This document shows positions 23,583 through 37,625 of a stretch of 64,000 nucleotides of DNA, piece by piece. Position numbers and translations under genes: made by a program. The stretch's first letter is position 1. Every line of letters begins with the position of its first letter. Under the pieces are notes generated by a model that did no database searches, was not told the origin of the DNA, and saw nothing but the letters and a program-made list of their open reading frames with translations. Source of the stretch: Argopecten irradians (lineage: Eukaryota > Mollusca > Bivalvia > Pectinida > Pectinidae); NCBI RefSeq assembly GCF_041381155.1, contig NC_091142.1, positions 10,349,340-10,413,339 on the forward strand, written 5' to 3'.

Positions 23583-23957
23583 TTAAGATGCTCCACCGCC
23601 GATAGAGCATAAACAATACTCATTATTTGAACAATAATTGGTGTTTAATTGTGTATATATATATATATATATGTCTTAAAACACACAAAAAAGATATTAA
23701 ATTATTTATTTTGCTTTTGGTATAAGCGCAATCAACACAACTTGGGATTCCACGTAGGATATAGTGCCACGGAATTTTTTCGGGATGAAATTAATTATTT
23801 TTTCATATTCTAATCTTGAAGTAAAATTAGAAACTCAAACTTTTCAATGGTGGTTATGGTGTAAAGTAAGTAACTTTTGAAACTGAAGAAAAATACTAAT
23901 TTGTCTGTTCCTGATTTTGATAGAAAATTATCATTTGTCAGCGGTTGAGCATGTTAA
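23583..23957 (+). mobile_element. MITE, TTAA family, diverged copy with a TA microsatellite
   Basis: Begins TTAA-GATGCTCCACCGCCGA and ends GCGGTTGAGCATG-TTAA. The terminal bases next to TTAA differ from other copies while TTAA is kept, which supports TTAA as the target duplication rather than part of the inverted repeat. A (TA)n run at about 23654-23672 expands the usual gtatatatatg of the family. Confidence 0.85.
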
Positions 23958-24104
23958 ACTAAAAGAGGCGTCAAACTAACGTGTCTATGTGTTTACGAAG
24001 AATCCATTTCGTCTGGTGTAAAATCACTTTTTTATGTTTATGATTCATTCTAGTTGTCAGTTTGTGATATGTTTCGAAAGGTGGACGAGTCTCGTAAAAA
24101 AGGA

Positions 24105-27100
24105 AAATCCCCACAAATAGCAAAGAAATAAACAATGTTTACATATAAAGCAAAAATAGGAACAATGTCCACATAACGCAAAGAAAGGAACAATGTCCAC
24201 ATAAAGCAAAGAAAGGAACAATGTCCACATAAAGCAAAGAAAGGAACAATGTCTACATAAAGCAAAGAAAGGAACAATGTCTACATAAAGCAAAGAAAGG
24301 AACAATGTCAACATAAACAAAGAAAGGAACAATGTCACATAAAGCAAAGAAAGGAACAATGTCCACATAAAGCAAAGAAAGGAACAATGTCCACATAAAG
24401 CAAAGAAAGGAACAATGTCCACATAAAGCAAAGAAAGGAACAATGTCCACATAAAGCAAAGAAAGGAACAATGTCCACATAAAGCAAAGAAAGGAACAAT
24501 GTCTACATAAAGCAAAGAAAGGAACAATGTCCACATAAAGCAAAGAAAGGAACAATGTCTACATAAAGCAAAGAAAGGAACAATGTCTACATAAAGCAAA
24601 GAAAGGAACAACATAAAGCAAAGAAAGGAACAATGTCACATATAAAGCAAAGAAAGGAACAATGTCCACATAAAGCAAAGAAAGGAACAATGTTCACATA
24701 AAGCAAAGAAAGGAACAATGTCCACATAAAGCAAAGAAAGGAACAATGTCTACATAAAGCAAAGAAAGGAACAATGTCCACATAGAACAAAGAAAGGAAC
24801 AATTTCCACATATAAAGCAAAGAAATGAACAATGTCTACATAAAGCAAAGAAAGGAACAATGTCTACATAAAGCAAAGAAAGGAACAATGTCCACATAAA
24901 GCAAAGAAAGGAACAATGTCACATAAACAAAGAAGAAATTATAAAGCAAAGAAAGGAACAATGTCCACATAAAACAAAGAAAGGAACAATGTCCACATAA
25001 AGCAAAGAAAGGAACAATGTCCACATAAAGCAAAGAAAGGAACAATGTCTACATAAAGCAAAGAAAGGAACAATGTCCACATAAAGCAAAGAAAGGAACA
25101 ATGTCCACATAAAAGCAAAGAAAGGAACAATGTCCACATAAAGCAAAGAAAGGAACAATGTCTACATAAAAGCAAAGAAAGGAACAATGTCCACATAAAG
25201 CAAAGAAAGGAACAATGTCTACATAAAGCAAAGAAAGGAACAATTTCCACATATAAAGCAAAGAAAGGAACAATGTCCACATAAAACAAAGAAAGGAACA
25301 ATGTCCACATAAAGCAAAGAAAGGAACAATGTCCACATAGAACAAAGAAAGGAACAATTTCCACATATAAAGCAAAGAAATGAACAATGTCCGCATATAG
25401 CAAAGAAAGGAACAATGTCTACATAAACAAAGAAAGAACAAATAAAAGCAAAGAAAGGAACAATGTCCACATAAAAGCAAAGAAAGGAACAATGTCTACA
25501 TAAAGCAAAGAAAGGAACAATGTCCACATAAAACAAAGAAAGGAACAATGTCCACATAAAGCAAAGAAAGGAACAATGTCCACATAAAGCAAAGAAAGGA
25601 ACAATGTCCACATAAAGCAAAGAAAGGAACAATGTCCACATAAAGCAAAGAAAGGAACAATGTCCACATAAAACAAAGAAAGGAACAATGTCCACATATA
25701 AAGCAAAGAAATGAACAATGTCCACATAAAGCAAAGAAAGGAACAATGTCCACATATAAAGCAAAGAAAGGAACAATGTCCACATAAAGCAAAGAAAGGA
25801 ACAATGTCCACATAAAGCAAAGAAAGGAACAATGTCCACATAAAGCAAAGAAAAGGAACAATGTCCACATAAAGCAAAGAAAGGAACAATGTCCACATAA
25901 AGCAAAGAAAGGAACAATGTCCACATAAAGCAAAGAAAGGAACAATGTCCACATAAAAGCAAAGAAAGGAACAATGTCACATAAAGCAAAGAAAGGAACA
26001 ATGTCCACATAAAACAAAGAAAGGAACAATGTCCACATAAAACAAAGAAAGGAACAATGTCCACATAAAACAAAGAAAGGAACAATGTCCACATAAAACA
26101 AAGAAAGGAACAATGTCCACATAAAACAAAGAAAGGAACAATGTCCACATAAAGCAAAGAAAAAGAACAATGTCCACATAAAGCAAAGAAAGGAACAATG
26201 TCTACATAAAGCAAAGAAAGGAACAATGTCCACATATAAAGCAAAGAAAGGAACAATGTCTACATAAAGCAAAGAAAGGAACAATGTCACATAAAGCAAA
26301 GAAAGGAACAATGTCCACATAAAGCAAAGAAAGGAACAATGTCTACATAAAGCAAAGAAAGGAACAATGTCTACATAAAGCAAAGAAAGGAACAATGTCT
26401 ACATATAAAGCAAAGAAAGGAACAATGTCCACATAAAGCAAAGAAAGGAACAATGTCCACATAAAGCAAAGAAAGGAACAATGTCCACATAAAGCAAAGA
26501 AAGGAACAATGTCCACATAAAACAAAGAAAGGAACAATGTCTACATAAAACAAAGAAAGGAACAATGTCCACATAAAACAAAGAAAGGAACAATGTCCAC
26601 ATAAAACAAAGAAAGGAACAATGTCTACATAAAGCAAAGAAAGGAACAATGTCTACATAAAGCAAAGAAAGGAACAATGTCCACATAGAACAAAGAAAGG
26701 AACAATTTCCACATATAAAGCAAAGAAATGAACAATGTCCGCATATAAAGCAAAGAAAGGAACAATGTCTACATAAAACAAAGAAAGGAACAATGTCCAC
26801 ATAAAGCAAAGAAAGGAACAATGTCTACATAAAGCAAAGAAAGGAACAATGTCTACATAAAACAAAGAAAGGAACAATGTCCACATAAAACAAAGAAAGT
26901 CCACAAAGAAAGGAACAATGTCCACATAAAACAAAGAAAGGAACAATGTCTACATAAAGCAAAGAAAGGAACAATGTCCACATAGAACAAAGAAAGGAAC
27001 AATTTCCACATATAAAGCAAAGAAATGAACAATGTCCGCATAAAGCAAAGAAAGGAACAATGTCCACATAAAGCAAAGAAAGGAACAATGTCTACATAAA

Positions 27101-28742
27101 GCAAAGAAAGAAACAATGTCTACATAAAGCAAAGAAAGGAACAATGTCCACATAAAGCAAAGAAAGGAACAATGTCACATAATAAAGCAAAGAAATGAAC
27201 AATGTCCACATAAAGCAAAGAAAGGAACAATGTCCACATAAAGCAAAGAAAGGAACAATGTCCACATAAAGCAAAGAAAGGAACAATGTCCACATAAAGC
27301 AAAGAAAGGAACAATGTCCACATAAAGCAAAGAAAGGAACAATGTCCACATAAAACAAAGAAAGGAACAATGTCCACATAAAGCAAAGAAAGGAACAATG
27401 TCCACATAAAACAAAGAAAGGAACAATGTCTACAAAAGGAACAATGTCTACATAAAGAAAGGAACAATGTCTACATAAAAAAAGAAAGGAACAATGTCCA
27501 CATAAAGCAAAGAAAGGAACAATGTCCACATAAAGCAAAGAAAGGAACAATGTCCACATAAAACAAAGAAAGGAACAATGTCCACATAAAACAAAGAAAG
27601 GAACAATGTCCACATAAAGCAAAGAAAGGAACAATGTCTACATAAAGCAAAGAAAGGAACAATGTCCACATAAAGCAAAGAAAGGAACAATGTCCACATA
27701 AAAGCAAAGAAAGGAACAATGTCCACATAAAGCAAAGAAAGGAACAATGTCCACATAAAGCAAAGAAAGGAACAATGTCTACATAAAGCAAAGAAAGGAA
27801 CAATGTCCACATAAAGCAAAGAAAGGAACAATGTCTACATAAAGCAAAGAAAGGAACAATGTCTACATAAAGCAAAGAAAGGAACAATGTCCACATAAAG
27901 CAAAGAAAGGAACAATGTCCACATAAAGCAAAGAAAGGAACAATGTCCACATAAAGCAAAGAAAGGAACAATGTCTACATAAAGCAAAGAAAGGAACAAT
28001 GTCCACATAAAACAAAGAAAGGAACAATGTCTACATAAAGCAAAGAAAGGAACAATGTCCACATAAAGCAAAGAAAGGAACAATGTCCACATAAAGCAAA
28101 GAAAGGAACAATGTCCACATAAAGCAAAGAAAGGAACAATGTCACATAAAGCAAAGAAAGAACAATTAAAGCAAAGAAAGGAACAATGTCCACATAAAGC
28201 AAAGAAAGGAACAACAATAAAGCAAAGAAAGAACAATGTCACATAAACAAAGAAAGAACAATGTACATAAGCAAAGAAAGGAACAATGTCTACATAAAGC
28301 AAAGAAAGGAACAATGTCTACATAAAGCAAAGAAAGGAACAATGTCTACATAAAGCAAAGAAAGGAACAATGTCTACATAAAGCAAAGAAAGGAACAATG
28401 TCTACATAAAGCAAAGAAAGGAACAATGTCTACATAAAGCAAAGAAAGGAACAATGTCCACATAAAGCAAAGAAAGGAACAATGTCCACATATAAAGCAA
28501 AGAAAGGAACAATGTCTACATAAAGCAAAGAAAAACAATGTCCATAAAAAGAAAGGAACAATGTCTACATAAAGCAAAGAAAGGAACAATGTCCACATAA
28601 AGCAAAGAAAGGAACAATGTCCACATATAAAGCAAAGAAAGGAACAATGTCCACATAAAGCAAAGAAAGGAACAATGTCTACATAAAGCAAAGAAAGGAA
28701 CAATGTCAACATAAAGCAGAGAAAGGAACAACGTCCGCATAC
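24105..28742. repeat. 28-bp satellite, about 165 units over 4.6 kb
   Basis: The unit is acataaagcaaagaaagg followed by aacaatgtcc. The + strand is purine-rich (15 A, 5 G of 28). Common variants are gtct for gtcc, aaac for aagc, an extra ta (acatataaag) and truncated units. A variant cassette (catagaac, then aatttccacatataaag, then aaatgaac) recurs at about 24781, 25336, 26684 and 26981, which shows block duplication inside the array. Units fade at the left end (24105-24180). Three units make 84 bp, so long - strand frames (up to 345 codons, FLSLLYVDIVPFFALC type) exist; they are artefacts. Most units contain AACAATG, matching the SOX-type WWCAAWG consensus. Confidence 0.97.
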
Positions 28743-30748
28743 AGGCATTTTTTACTTTTGATTCGGTTAGTTTATCATATTTACGCCCCATTACCAGCCA
28801 GGATCATCCAGGGTATGTGGTGTCGTGTGTGCATGTTTTAGGAGACTTCGGTATATTCATGTTGTGTCTTCTTGTGTAGTGGAACTATTCATTTCGTACA
28901 TAGCATCAGATCCAGCCATCTCAATGGTAAGGTTTGTGACATCAGTGAACCGCCGCACTGTATCGTGTGCTCTGATAAGTCAACAGAGAAAACTACATAC
29001 ATCCTTTCCGTAGCAGTATGTCCAATCAGATCTCATTGTAATTAGGCCATACCTACCATGGCATGACTGTTACGGCAAAGACAGGTGGATTCTGATGATG
29101 TCACTGTTTTTATCACTACGTTAAAGAGACGTGCTTATTGACAGATAAGGAATGACAGTTGACTTCTCAACGCAATTTGTGTGTCACGAAACATCAGAAT
29201 AACAGAAAAAATAAAATTGTGATGTTGATTCGGAAAATATATGAATCCAGCCAAACGAAATGCAATAATGATTTACGCGATGTGTAAGACTTTTCCGTTT
29301 TCTGCATGCTCAACGTATTTGCTTTTCTATCTATTGCACGCACAAGGTATAAAAGTAGTCTAACCTTAACATGTGAACTATTTTAAATCAGACGTTTACG
29401 AGACATTTCCCTAATACATGTATATCGGAGTTGGGCTGGTTTTTTTTTTTTTTTACCAAATAGCCAAGAAGCATTACACTGCAGAAGATTACGTTTTGCG
29501 GTAAATGAACTGGGCCACAAGCGACGGGACATAGCGATTGGTAATAAGCTTCCCAGTAAAACTAGCGTGTAGTAGCGAACCTGATAAATAACCCCCGTAA
29601 AAAACCTTCGCCTAATTACCGCACTACTGCACACGGGGATGTTCGTATGCCTGTAAATACAACGAGGGTGAAATGGAAGAGCCATGACATCTTGGTGAAT
29701 CAAACATCGGCCGTATACCATGTTTGTTGGTCGTATGGAAACTTATAATAAACAAGGCCCGTTTATCATACTATCTAGAATCTGCACAACCTTTTATTGT
29801 AGTCATACAAACTATGCTTCATGCACAAAGTATCAGGGAGCATATACTCTGGTGCATGCCTTTGCGCAAGCAATTTGGCGCCATAATAAACTAGTTTTCG
29901 TATTGGTGGAGCGTTGCTGGTACTTTCAGATGATCTACAGTCGTTATGTGTACATATTACACCCTTTCTCCTTATCTTACATCTCAAAGAAGCCACATTT
30001 CTGGAAAAACAAATTAATGCTTTGACATATATTGATTGGAGAGTAAATAAAAAACACACTGGAATATTTGGTTACGTCACCAGTAGAAGTATTGACGTTG
30101 TTGCCCGTCTGTTTGTGATGGGTAGGGGTGATTTATATGATATCATGTTTAGCGTAGCCATCAAAAGACCTTTGGAAGTATCGGACTTAGCCGGCAACTT
30201 AACTGAAAATTATTACATTTGATCTAAAACGAGATTATAGACGAAACATTAGCCGCCTAATGACCGTTTTTATGTTAATGGTTTAACAAGTCCGTGGGTG
30301 ATGTAATTTTACGATGTCGGCAATAAAAAATGTCATTACTTTTCTTCGTTTTTCTGTTTCTGAAAGTCGAAATATGATCCATCCAATTTCAATGAGGATG
30401 GTCATCGCGGTTGGTTGAAGGAATTGTTAATAATTGGAGTGGGATATAGATTCAAGTTTTTTCCATTCAACAGCTTATTTTAAATGTTTAACATTTGTGT
30501 CCTTTACAGGATTATACTCTAACATACTTTAACCTAATTTTTATTCGTGGTGACTTTAATTCGCGGTTTACAGACGCACATGTCGGAGTTAGCATCGTAG
30601 CACACATAATACAAAATGCAAATTACGTGCAGTTTGACTGACAGCTGAAACCTTTCCGTGGCGATTTGTTTTCGCGATAGCGACTCCCATGTCATATCCG
30701 CGATAATTGAATGCACGCTAAAAATAAGTTGATTGACAGTGCTGTTAC
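28743..30748. other. Intergenic, nothing recognised
   Basis: Several overlapping frames of about 100 codons on both strands (29383-30222) have no recognisable domain. A short T run lies near 29440-29453. No gene is supported. Confidence 0.5.
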
Positions 30749-31110
30749 TTAAAGATGCTCCACCGCCGACAGAGCATTAATGATATTCATCATTTGAACA
30801 ATAATCGGTATTTAATCGTGTATACATATGCTTAATTAACACAAAACATAACATGAAATTATTTATTTCGCCTTTGGTGCATGCGCAATCAGTACTTCAT
30901 TCAATATAGGATATAGTGCCACGGATTTTTTTCCGGATGCAATTATTATTTTTCATATTTTGAACTTGAAGTAAAATTAGAAGCTCGACCTTTTCAATGG
31001 TGATACTGGTGTAAAGTAAGTAACTTTTGTAACTCAAGAAAAATATCAAATCGTCTGCTCTTGTTTTGGATGGTAAAAAATACCATTTGTCAGCGGTGGA
31101 ACATCTTTAA
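30749..31110 (+). mobile_element. MITE, TTAA family, intact copy (362 bp with TTAA ends)
   Basis: TTAA-AGATGCTCCACCGCCGA at the left, CAGCGGTGGAACATCT-TTAA at the right, with the full family interior including gtgccacgga, gtaaagtaagtaacttttg and accatttgtcagcgg. No coding capacity. Confidence 0.9.
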
Positions 31111-31375
31111 TGGTCTTTATTCGGTCTTTGAATATTACAGAGTTAACTCCATTACTTGTAGGTATCTATTATGACGCCATTATTTATGAGCGCAACTCAC
31201 CTCTGTTTCTCTAAAAAGAATGAGGTTATCTTCTGAAACACCTGAAGTCACATTCAATACCTATCCACAATTGTAGATAACTCTGTAATATGCAAATACG
31301 GAATAGCATACTTTGTAAATCTTTATGTAATATAAAGTCAAACTCATAATTTGAGCTAATGCTTTTAAACAGATC
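31111..31375. other. Short intergenic spacer
   Basis: Nothing recognised. A weak inverted pair (agagttaactccattacttgtaggta type near 31140 and ctacaa near 31270) was not strong enough to call. Confidence 0.4.
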
Positions 31376-31590
31376 GTGCTATCTGACTGAAACATACTGC
31401 TATGGAAGATATTGCCTAATTATAGTGTTATCTAACTGAAACATACTGCTATGGAAGAAATTGTTAATTATAGTGATATCTGACTAAAACATACTGCTTC
31501 GGAAGATATTGTCTAATTAAAGTGCTATATGACTGAAACATACTGCTATGGAAGATATTGTATAATTATAGTGATATCTCAATGAAACAT
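31376..31590. repeat. 49-bp tandem repeat, 4.4 copies
   Basis: Units start at 31376, 31425, 31473, 31522 and 31571 (partial). Each reads gtg(c/t/a)tatctgactgaaacat then actgctatggaagatattg and taattata, with a few substitutions. Confidence 0.92.
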
Positions 31591-34500
31591 TTAGGTATTG
31601 TCATTGAAAAACGCTCGACACAAAGACAAAATGGAGATGATTTCAAAACTGGTTTTAAAGAATAGCAATGGTAAACATTTAAAGAAAATATAAGAAAACA
31701 AATTACAAAGGAAGTCTTTTTAACATTGTTAAATGGGAGAAGAATATACATTATGATTTCTCATCGTATTACATAGAAAACAAGAACGTCGTTAACTGGA
31801 AGTCGTATAACTCGGTACCTTACTGAATTCGAAGTGTTTGTGTAGTACAGTTATCCATGCCATGCAATGTATTGAATGGAATAGCCATTTCTACCTACCC
31901 GGTCTACCTGGCTTCGGTATGTTAGTTAGACGATTTCGTCTCTTGACCACCTTGAATAATCATTGATGCTTAGTTGCGCCTATTCATTAATGTTGCTTAT
32001 TAATCCTTATATGTTTGGTTGTGGTTTGGCGGGTTCCTCATTTTGAACATTTATTGTATGATTTCTCTATACACCATGCTATCGATAATACAATTGACTT
32101 TAATGGAAGGCTATTATCATAACATCATTGTTTCGTGTGGATAAAGTATATCATTTGTTTGGAGTTTGAACTTTTCGGAGATGTCCTGATTACAAACGAC
32201 ACATGATATGTAGTTATGTAACAGTCAGAACATTTTTATCTATAGTGTATTGATATCAAACAACGTATGTAACTGTTGTCGTTCCCTTGGCCTCTACATA
32301 TCGTACTGACATCGTCAATGCTTCAATTTAAGAATGTTTATAAATGACATTTATGTCATTGTGGCACAATTCCAGCGCAATAAAGCAGGAAAATCGACAA
32401 AAGCATGCGAATTGTGTTGCAGACAATTGCTAACCAAAATGCATGCTGTGTAACATTTCCATTTAGAATTGAGGTCGAACCAGCACCTTTACAATTCACT
32501 ATGTATTTGATTTGTTGTCTTTACTTTGAGTATTTAATGACGAGTCAGATAGTGGAAGAAAGTAAGAGTTCCAATAGGAAACTCACCGACCTTGAGTGAA
32601 CTTTCAGCCCAAAAGAGTCTCGCGATGCAAAGTTTGAGGTTGAATGTCAGACACTTGAACAAAATGGGTCACCAATAAACATTTTACGAGATTTGGTAAT
32701 CACCAACAGGGCAAATGAAGAGCTAAACAAAAGCAAAAAAAAAAGAACATGTAAAGTTATGAGACCGTTATTGATTTTTTTTCTAAACTTGGTTTGTTAT
32801 CGTGAAAATGTAATAAATGGCATAGGCAATGGATGATGTTTTCACTATTTTGTTTACAATTTTAAATGCGTTTGGGCTCATCCGGAGCATTTGATTAGCA
32901 CGTTTCGGGTAAAGGACTACGTTATATTTAGTTAGATTAGAAATTGATATACGAATAAAACACTCCTGTTACACATGAAGACAATGGTGCTTTGTTATAT
33001 TGCCAGATGGATGTTTCCATGACAAAGAGAGATAATTGACAAGGTCAAAAACAAACGGCTTATGATAGAAGTCAATAATAATGTGGATGTAATAATGGCG
33101 GGGGCGGCAATTGCTGGGGACCTACAAGACATTAGCCTAGTCCAATGGGAGCCATTCCACCACGTCAACATTTCCTTCCGCGCTGTGTTATAATGTAATA
33201 AATATGAGATGTGTGGATGCTGCAGAAGCCCTCTAGTGTCGCCATTGTTATGACACAACAGTTTAGTCAAGCAATAAAATACAAGGTTTAGATGTACAAT
33301 TTTGTGTGAATGGTTTCCCGTTACGGTAGCCCGGATGTAAATATTGTGTTTTGTAGATAGATCTTGTTTGCGCCTGACTTCGGGGAGAGAATTAATTCTA
33401 TCAAAGGCTATATATGTAGACAGATTCTTACTGATATATTAAAATAAAGATGATATCGCCAGTTATAAAGCATTATTAAATAGTTTGCCCCGCGTGTTCC
33501 TGCATTTCAGACGAACCTCAAAGGCCGCCCAAGTCTAAGACTGGTATACTATCTATGTGATTAACGAATCACTTTCCTTATTTATCTAGACAAAGCTAAT
33601 GTGGCTTTCTCATCTGGTCAATAACTGCCCAACTGCCTGTCGTGGCGCTAGCAGCTTACTGAACCCCGTAATATTTCCCCACACGGGGGAAATCATTCAT
33701 AAAACAATACTACAAAGGGCAATCTAAATTATTATTATGTTTCCATAATAAAAATTCTAAAAATAAATTGAAGTATATGCCAATGATTATAGATATCCGA
33801 CAAATTATGTTTTATTGTTTCCTATCAACAAGTTTCTGAAGATAACCGGACGTTTTACCAGACTCTAGTATTTTTTTACCCTTGAGGATGACGTCATAAT
33901 TTGGCTCCTTGGGTCATTAGTTGGCGAGTCTCTGACCACATGGGAGAATAAAAGTATACTTTAACAGATTGTCGTTATTGTAAGCTACATTTTAGGTCTA
34001 ATTATTGAGCCTGGTCAATTTAGACAGTGTAGGAAAACAATGGTCAAGTGTTGAATAGACACTTGATGTCCGTTCAGTACCGATTTATTATAAGGGATTA
34101 TTATATACGTGTGTATATAGCAGTTCTGCGAATTACCCTATTAATTAACCAAAATTATACATAATACTGTTTTCTAATTCATTATTTACCGAGTAATTAA
34201 AGTAAATCAATGTCTCTACCACTATCCCTCTATATCTCTACGTTGCCAGTCCTTTTCACGTGGCTGAAGCGGTGGCTTTTCACCAGGAACTCTGACTTTT
34301 TATCTTCTTCATTGTCTTCCATGTCTTAAAATGGCCCTTTCAGACGACGAGGGTAATGATCACATTTTGGCTTGGAAATATTGGCTTTTCAACTGCATTT
34401 GAAATAATATTTCGATATGTACGAAGATATTAAAGAGAATAATTTATTATCATTTTACTAACCTCTAACAATGTTGTCGTCGCATCCACTTAAGATGAGG

Positions 34501-35098
34501 GACCGCATTGAACTCTGGCAGATAATGTCATTTACTTAAACAATACAATTTCATATAAATTATGCGAACAAAATTGAATACCATGTTTAATAGTATAAAA
34601 AGACAAATATTACTATAGTGACTGAATAACAAAATAAATACATATTATCCACCATTGAAACTTCCTTCCTGTGAAGACTCGTCTTTAAATGAGAAAGGTT
34701 TGGTCTGTACTGATGTGGTTATTTTCTTTGGTACTGTATCCTTCTCAATACTCTGGATGCATTCGATCAACAAGTCAATGAGAAATGACTGGTCTGTCCT
34801 GTAGTGGCTGTGTCCCTCTATACTTGGTAACAGTCTACCTTTATTAAACTGGATTGTATTCGACAGCTACTACATGAAACCTCGCTTAAATCTATTTGAC
34901 GGGATAGAAACCTAATGGAAAAGAACAGATATATAACTATAATTCTTTTTTTGTCGATTTTGAATGTTTTAATGGTGTCACAATATCGATCATTTGTGAC
35001 CTTAATTCTGTTACAATTTCTTTGAGGTTAAATGTAGGGTGATTAACAGACTTTATACTCAATCCAGAGACTACTTGATGTGAATGTGTATACATAAC
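31591..35098. other. Intergenic, nothing recognised
   Basis: About 3.5 kb of AT-rich, apparently unique DNA. A 91-codon - strand frame (32995-33270) and a few smaller ones have no domain or splice support. Confidence 0.5.
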
Positions 35099-35592
35099 AG
35101 AAACATATATACATAGAGATTGGCAACTTCGCCATTTTTACGATAGGCAGATGTACCTCTGTATGTCCCTAGGGGCTTTTAAATAAACTCTTAAATAGTT
35201 AAATACAGCAGAATAACTTTGATGTGTTATAAAAGTTAAGTAATTTTCAGATGGTTTGAGTACGATTTTGGAAAGAAATGATAATATTTTAACTTATATG
35301 TTAATAAAACAAAATGCACTTCCGGTTTTGAACGCCTGATTTTCGAAAAACCAGGTAAAAAAATCTCATTTTCATACTTTCAAAAATCATATTAAATACC
35401 ATCAATTGGGAAAACTGATCACATCAAACCATGATATAATGTTTAAACTTTGTGTTGATGCAAAATATCATGTTTCAAAGAATACACTTAAAAGTAGTTA
35501 GCCAAGGGAAAATGCCTATTAACTGGAGGTACCTCTGCATGTCAACATAGACAAAGAAGGAGTTTCCAATCTCTATGTATATATGTTTCTGA
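35099..35592. mobile_element. MITE-like element, about 494 bp
   Basis: Left end cagaaacatatatacataga and right end its reverse complement (tctatgtatatatgtttctg) form a terminal inverted repeat of about 29 bp with one mismatch. A second inverted block further in (gtacctctgtatgtc versus gtacctctgcatgtc in type) is partly direct. No transposase and no clear target-site duplication; no second copy in this window. Confidence 0.6.
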
Positions 35593-36534
35593 TACAAAAG
35601 TACACTAACGATGAATTTCCCGATCGACAGTCTGTAAGGAAATGAGGATATATGTATATTTATATTGATTTACTTTTCCACGTGTGATTGATGGCGATAA
35701 AAATGGGAAGTGAATCTTCTCCTTTCTGTAAGTGATATTAATGATGAATAAAACTATTTGTGACATTACGATACCAATATATAAAACAACAATTACTACG
35801 GTCTATTATCTTATAAAGAACAATGCAAAACATCGTATACAATTACAGACATTTGGTGTGATGGATATATGGTTTTATTAACCCGAGAATATATTAACCG
35901 AGGATTGTGCCGAAAGATTATATTGCCCTCGGTTAACGACTTTACGAAGTATTGCTTAATACATCCATGCCCCTTATTGTTAAAAGATTTGTTTAACACT
36001 AAAGTGATTAAAATATTTTTTTTATTTTTCATATCTAATTTGAAACCAAAGGGCTTCCCTACAATGGTGACATTGGCCAAATTTTCATGTCTCTTAGATA
36101 TTCTCATGTCACTGTGATGCAAATATGCATTTTGATACTTTGTTGTTACGTTTGATAGAAAAATTACCTTACAGTACTGTAGAAAAAAATGAATTTTCAA
36201 ATATTTAATGTAATACAAATTTAGAATTCATTGGAATGAAGAAGAAAAAAAACATCACAAATTATATTTTTGAGATTTTAAATTCAATTTTTTGCCTAAA
36301 CAACTTGTATGTACTTTTACTGTTTTATCTGTATCGTAATTCAAAGAGAGGAAACGCATTAAAATACCAACTTTACAAATTAAAAGTTTATAGAATTATT
36401 CCAGGCTACAAATCATGTGGTAAAGATATGGTAATCAGACTTGAAACAATATTTTCTCCGTCAATGGTAAATAAGAAAACCGATAACCCTGCTCTCTCTC
36501 TATTTTCATGTAGATAAAATATTTGTAAACTACT
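35593..36534. other. Intergenic before the tandem duplication
   Basis: AT-rich. A 135-codon - strand frame (35811-36218), reading LKIHFFLQYCKVIFL near its start, has no recognisable domain and lies in sequence poor in stop-forming G, so it is not called as a gene. Confidence 0.45.
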
Positions 36535-37625
36535 AGGAATGTCCGACATGTATTGATTAAATATTTGGGTGTAAATGTTTGCTGTGCTCCAAGCTGTTAT
36601 CTTCGATGGAAGAGAAATGGCTCCATAAATCATTGATCGTAACATCAAATCAACCTCAACATATTTTGGTTATGAATTTTATGGTTAAAGTCGACGGTAT
36701 CGAATGTATTTTACTTATTTCCGTTTGGTATCAAAGGGAAGCAACTCTTATGATCAAGTAATAATTAAACAATATGTAAGAGTATTCTCCCTTCTACCGA
36801 CTTCCCATCTTAGTCAGAGAAGTTTAAGGCACACTGTTCTCTTAGTCCGAGTTTCCTTTCACCCTGACCCAACAGGCAGACATTCTGATAGACAGTTAGT
36901 TACCTGGATAAAGGAATTTATTTCCGAGAAAATGAGAAAGTCTGGTGTCAAGGTCACAGTTAGTCCGCTAAACCTGCCTATATTATTAAAGTGAATAGTC
37001 GGGGAAAGAAAACCAGTCTAAATGCGTTGATAGGCCTTCAAAAAGTTCTCACATATTAATACGACGGTCAAGTTCTGCTTACTTTTCCCAGTTCTGACCA
37101 TTGAAATAAAGAAAAGTTGAAAGCATTGAAAGCGAGGCTGCGTGGAAATGTAACCACGGACATAGTCAGCCGGGAGGACGTTTTAGGATTCCTATTCTTT
37201 AAACTAATTTCTTTGTACGCAGACAGATTTTCAAGAGAGATTTTATTTTTCTATTTCATAAGAAATTATACTGGATACATTAACACCATTTTTACCGACT
37301 TAAGCCATCCTTGCCCGACTGTTCACTTTAAGCTTTTTTTTTGGCCTAATATATAAGCAAAACAATAAAATAAAAAGCCGAATAATATAGTTTCTCCAAA
37401 TACTGGATAGAATGTTCTCGAGCAAACCAACAAAAGATTTAATTGTGTATGTTTTCTTGTTAAAGTGCATTGCTTTATAGATAAGATGTTTTCTTTTTGT
37501 ATGAATAAACGAGTAAAGATAAATGTGAATGTAGATTTTATCAACATTTTAATCATTATTCAAATAAACTTATTCAGTGTATTTTTGTTGTCGTACTTAG
37601 AATTGGCCCTTAACTGATCGCTCTA

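Noticed and set aside
24057..28791. Dozens of - strand hydrophobic frames (FLSLLYVDIVPFFALC type)
   Set aside because: All three - strand frames stay open because three 28-bp units equal 84 bp. The membrane-like look is a by-product of a T-rich strand.
29383..30222. Overlapping frames of about 100 codons on both strands
   Set aside because: No recognisable domain, and opposing frames of similar length are expected by chance in such a region.
35811..36218. 135-codon frame on the - strand
   Set aside because: Not recognised and strongly AT-biased; no splice or promoter support.
37117..37356. 79-codon frame identical at 41682, taken as a conserved gene
   Set aside because: Identity follows from the recent segmental duplication; no domain or codon signal.
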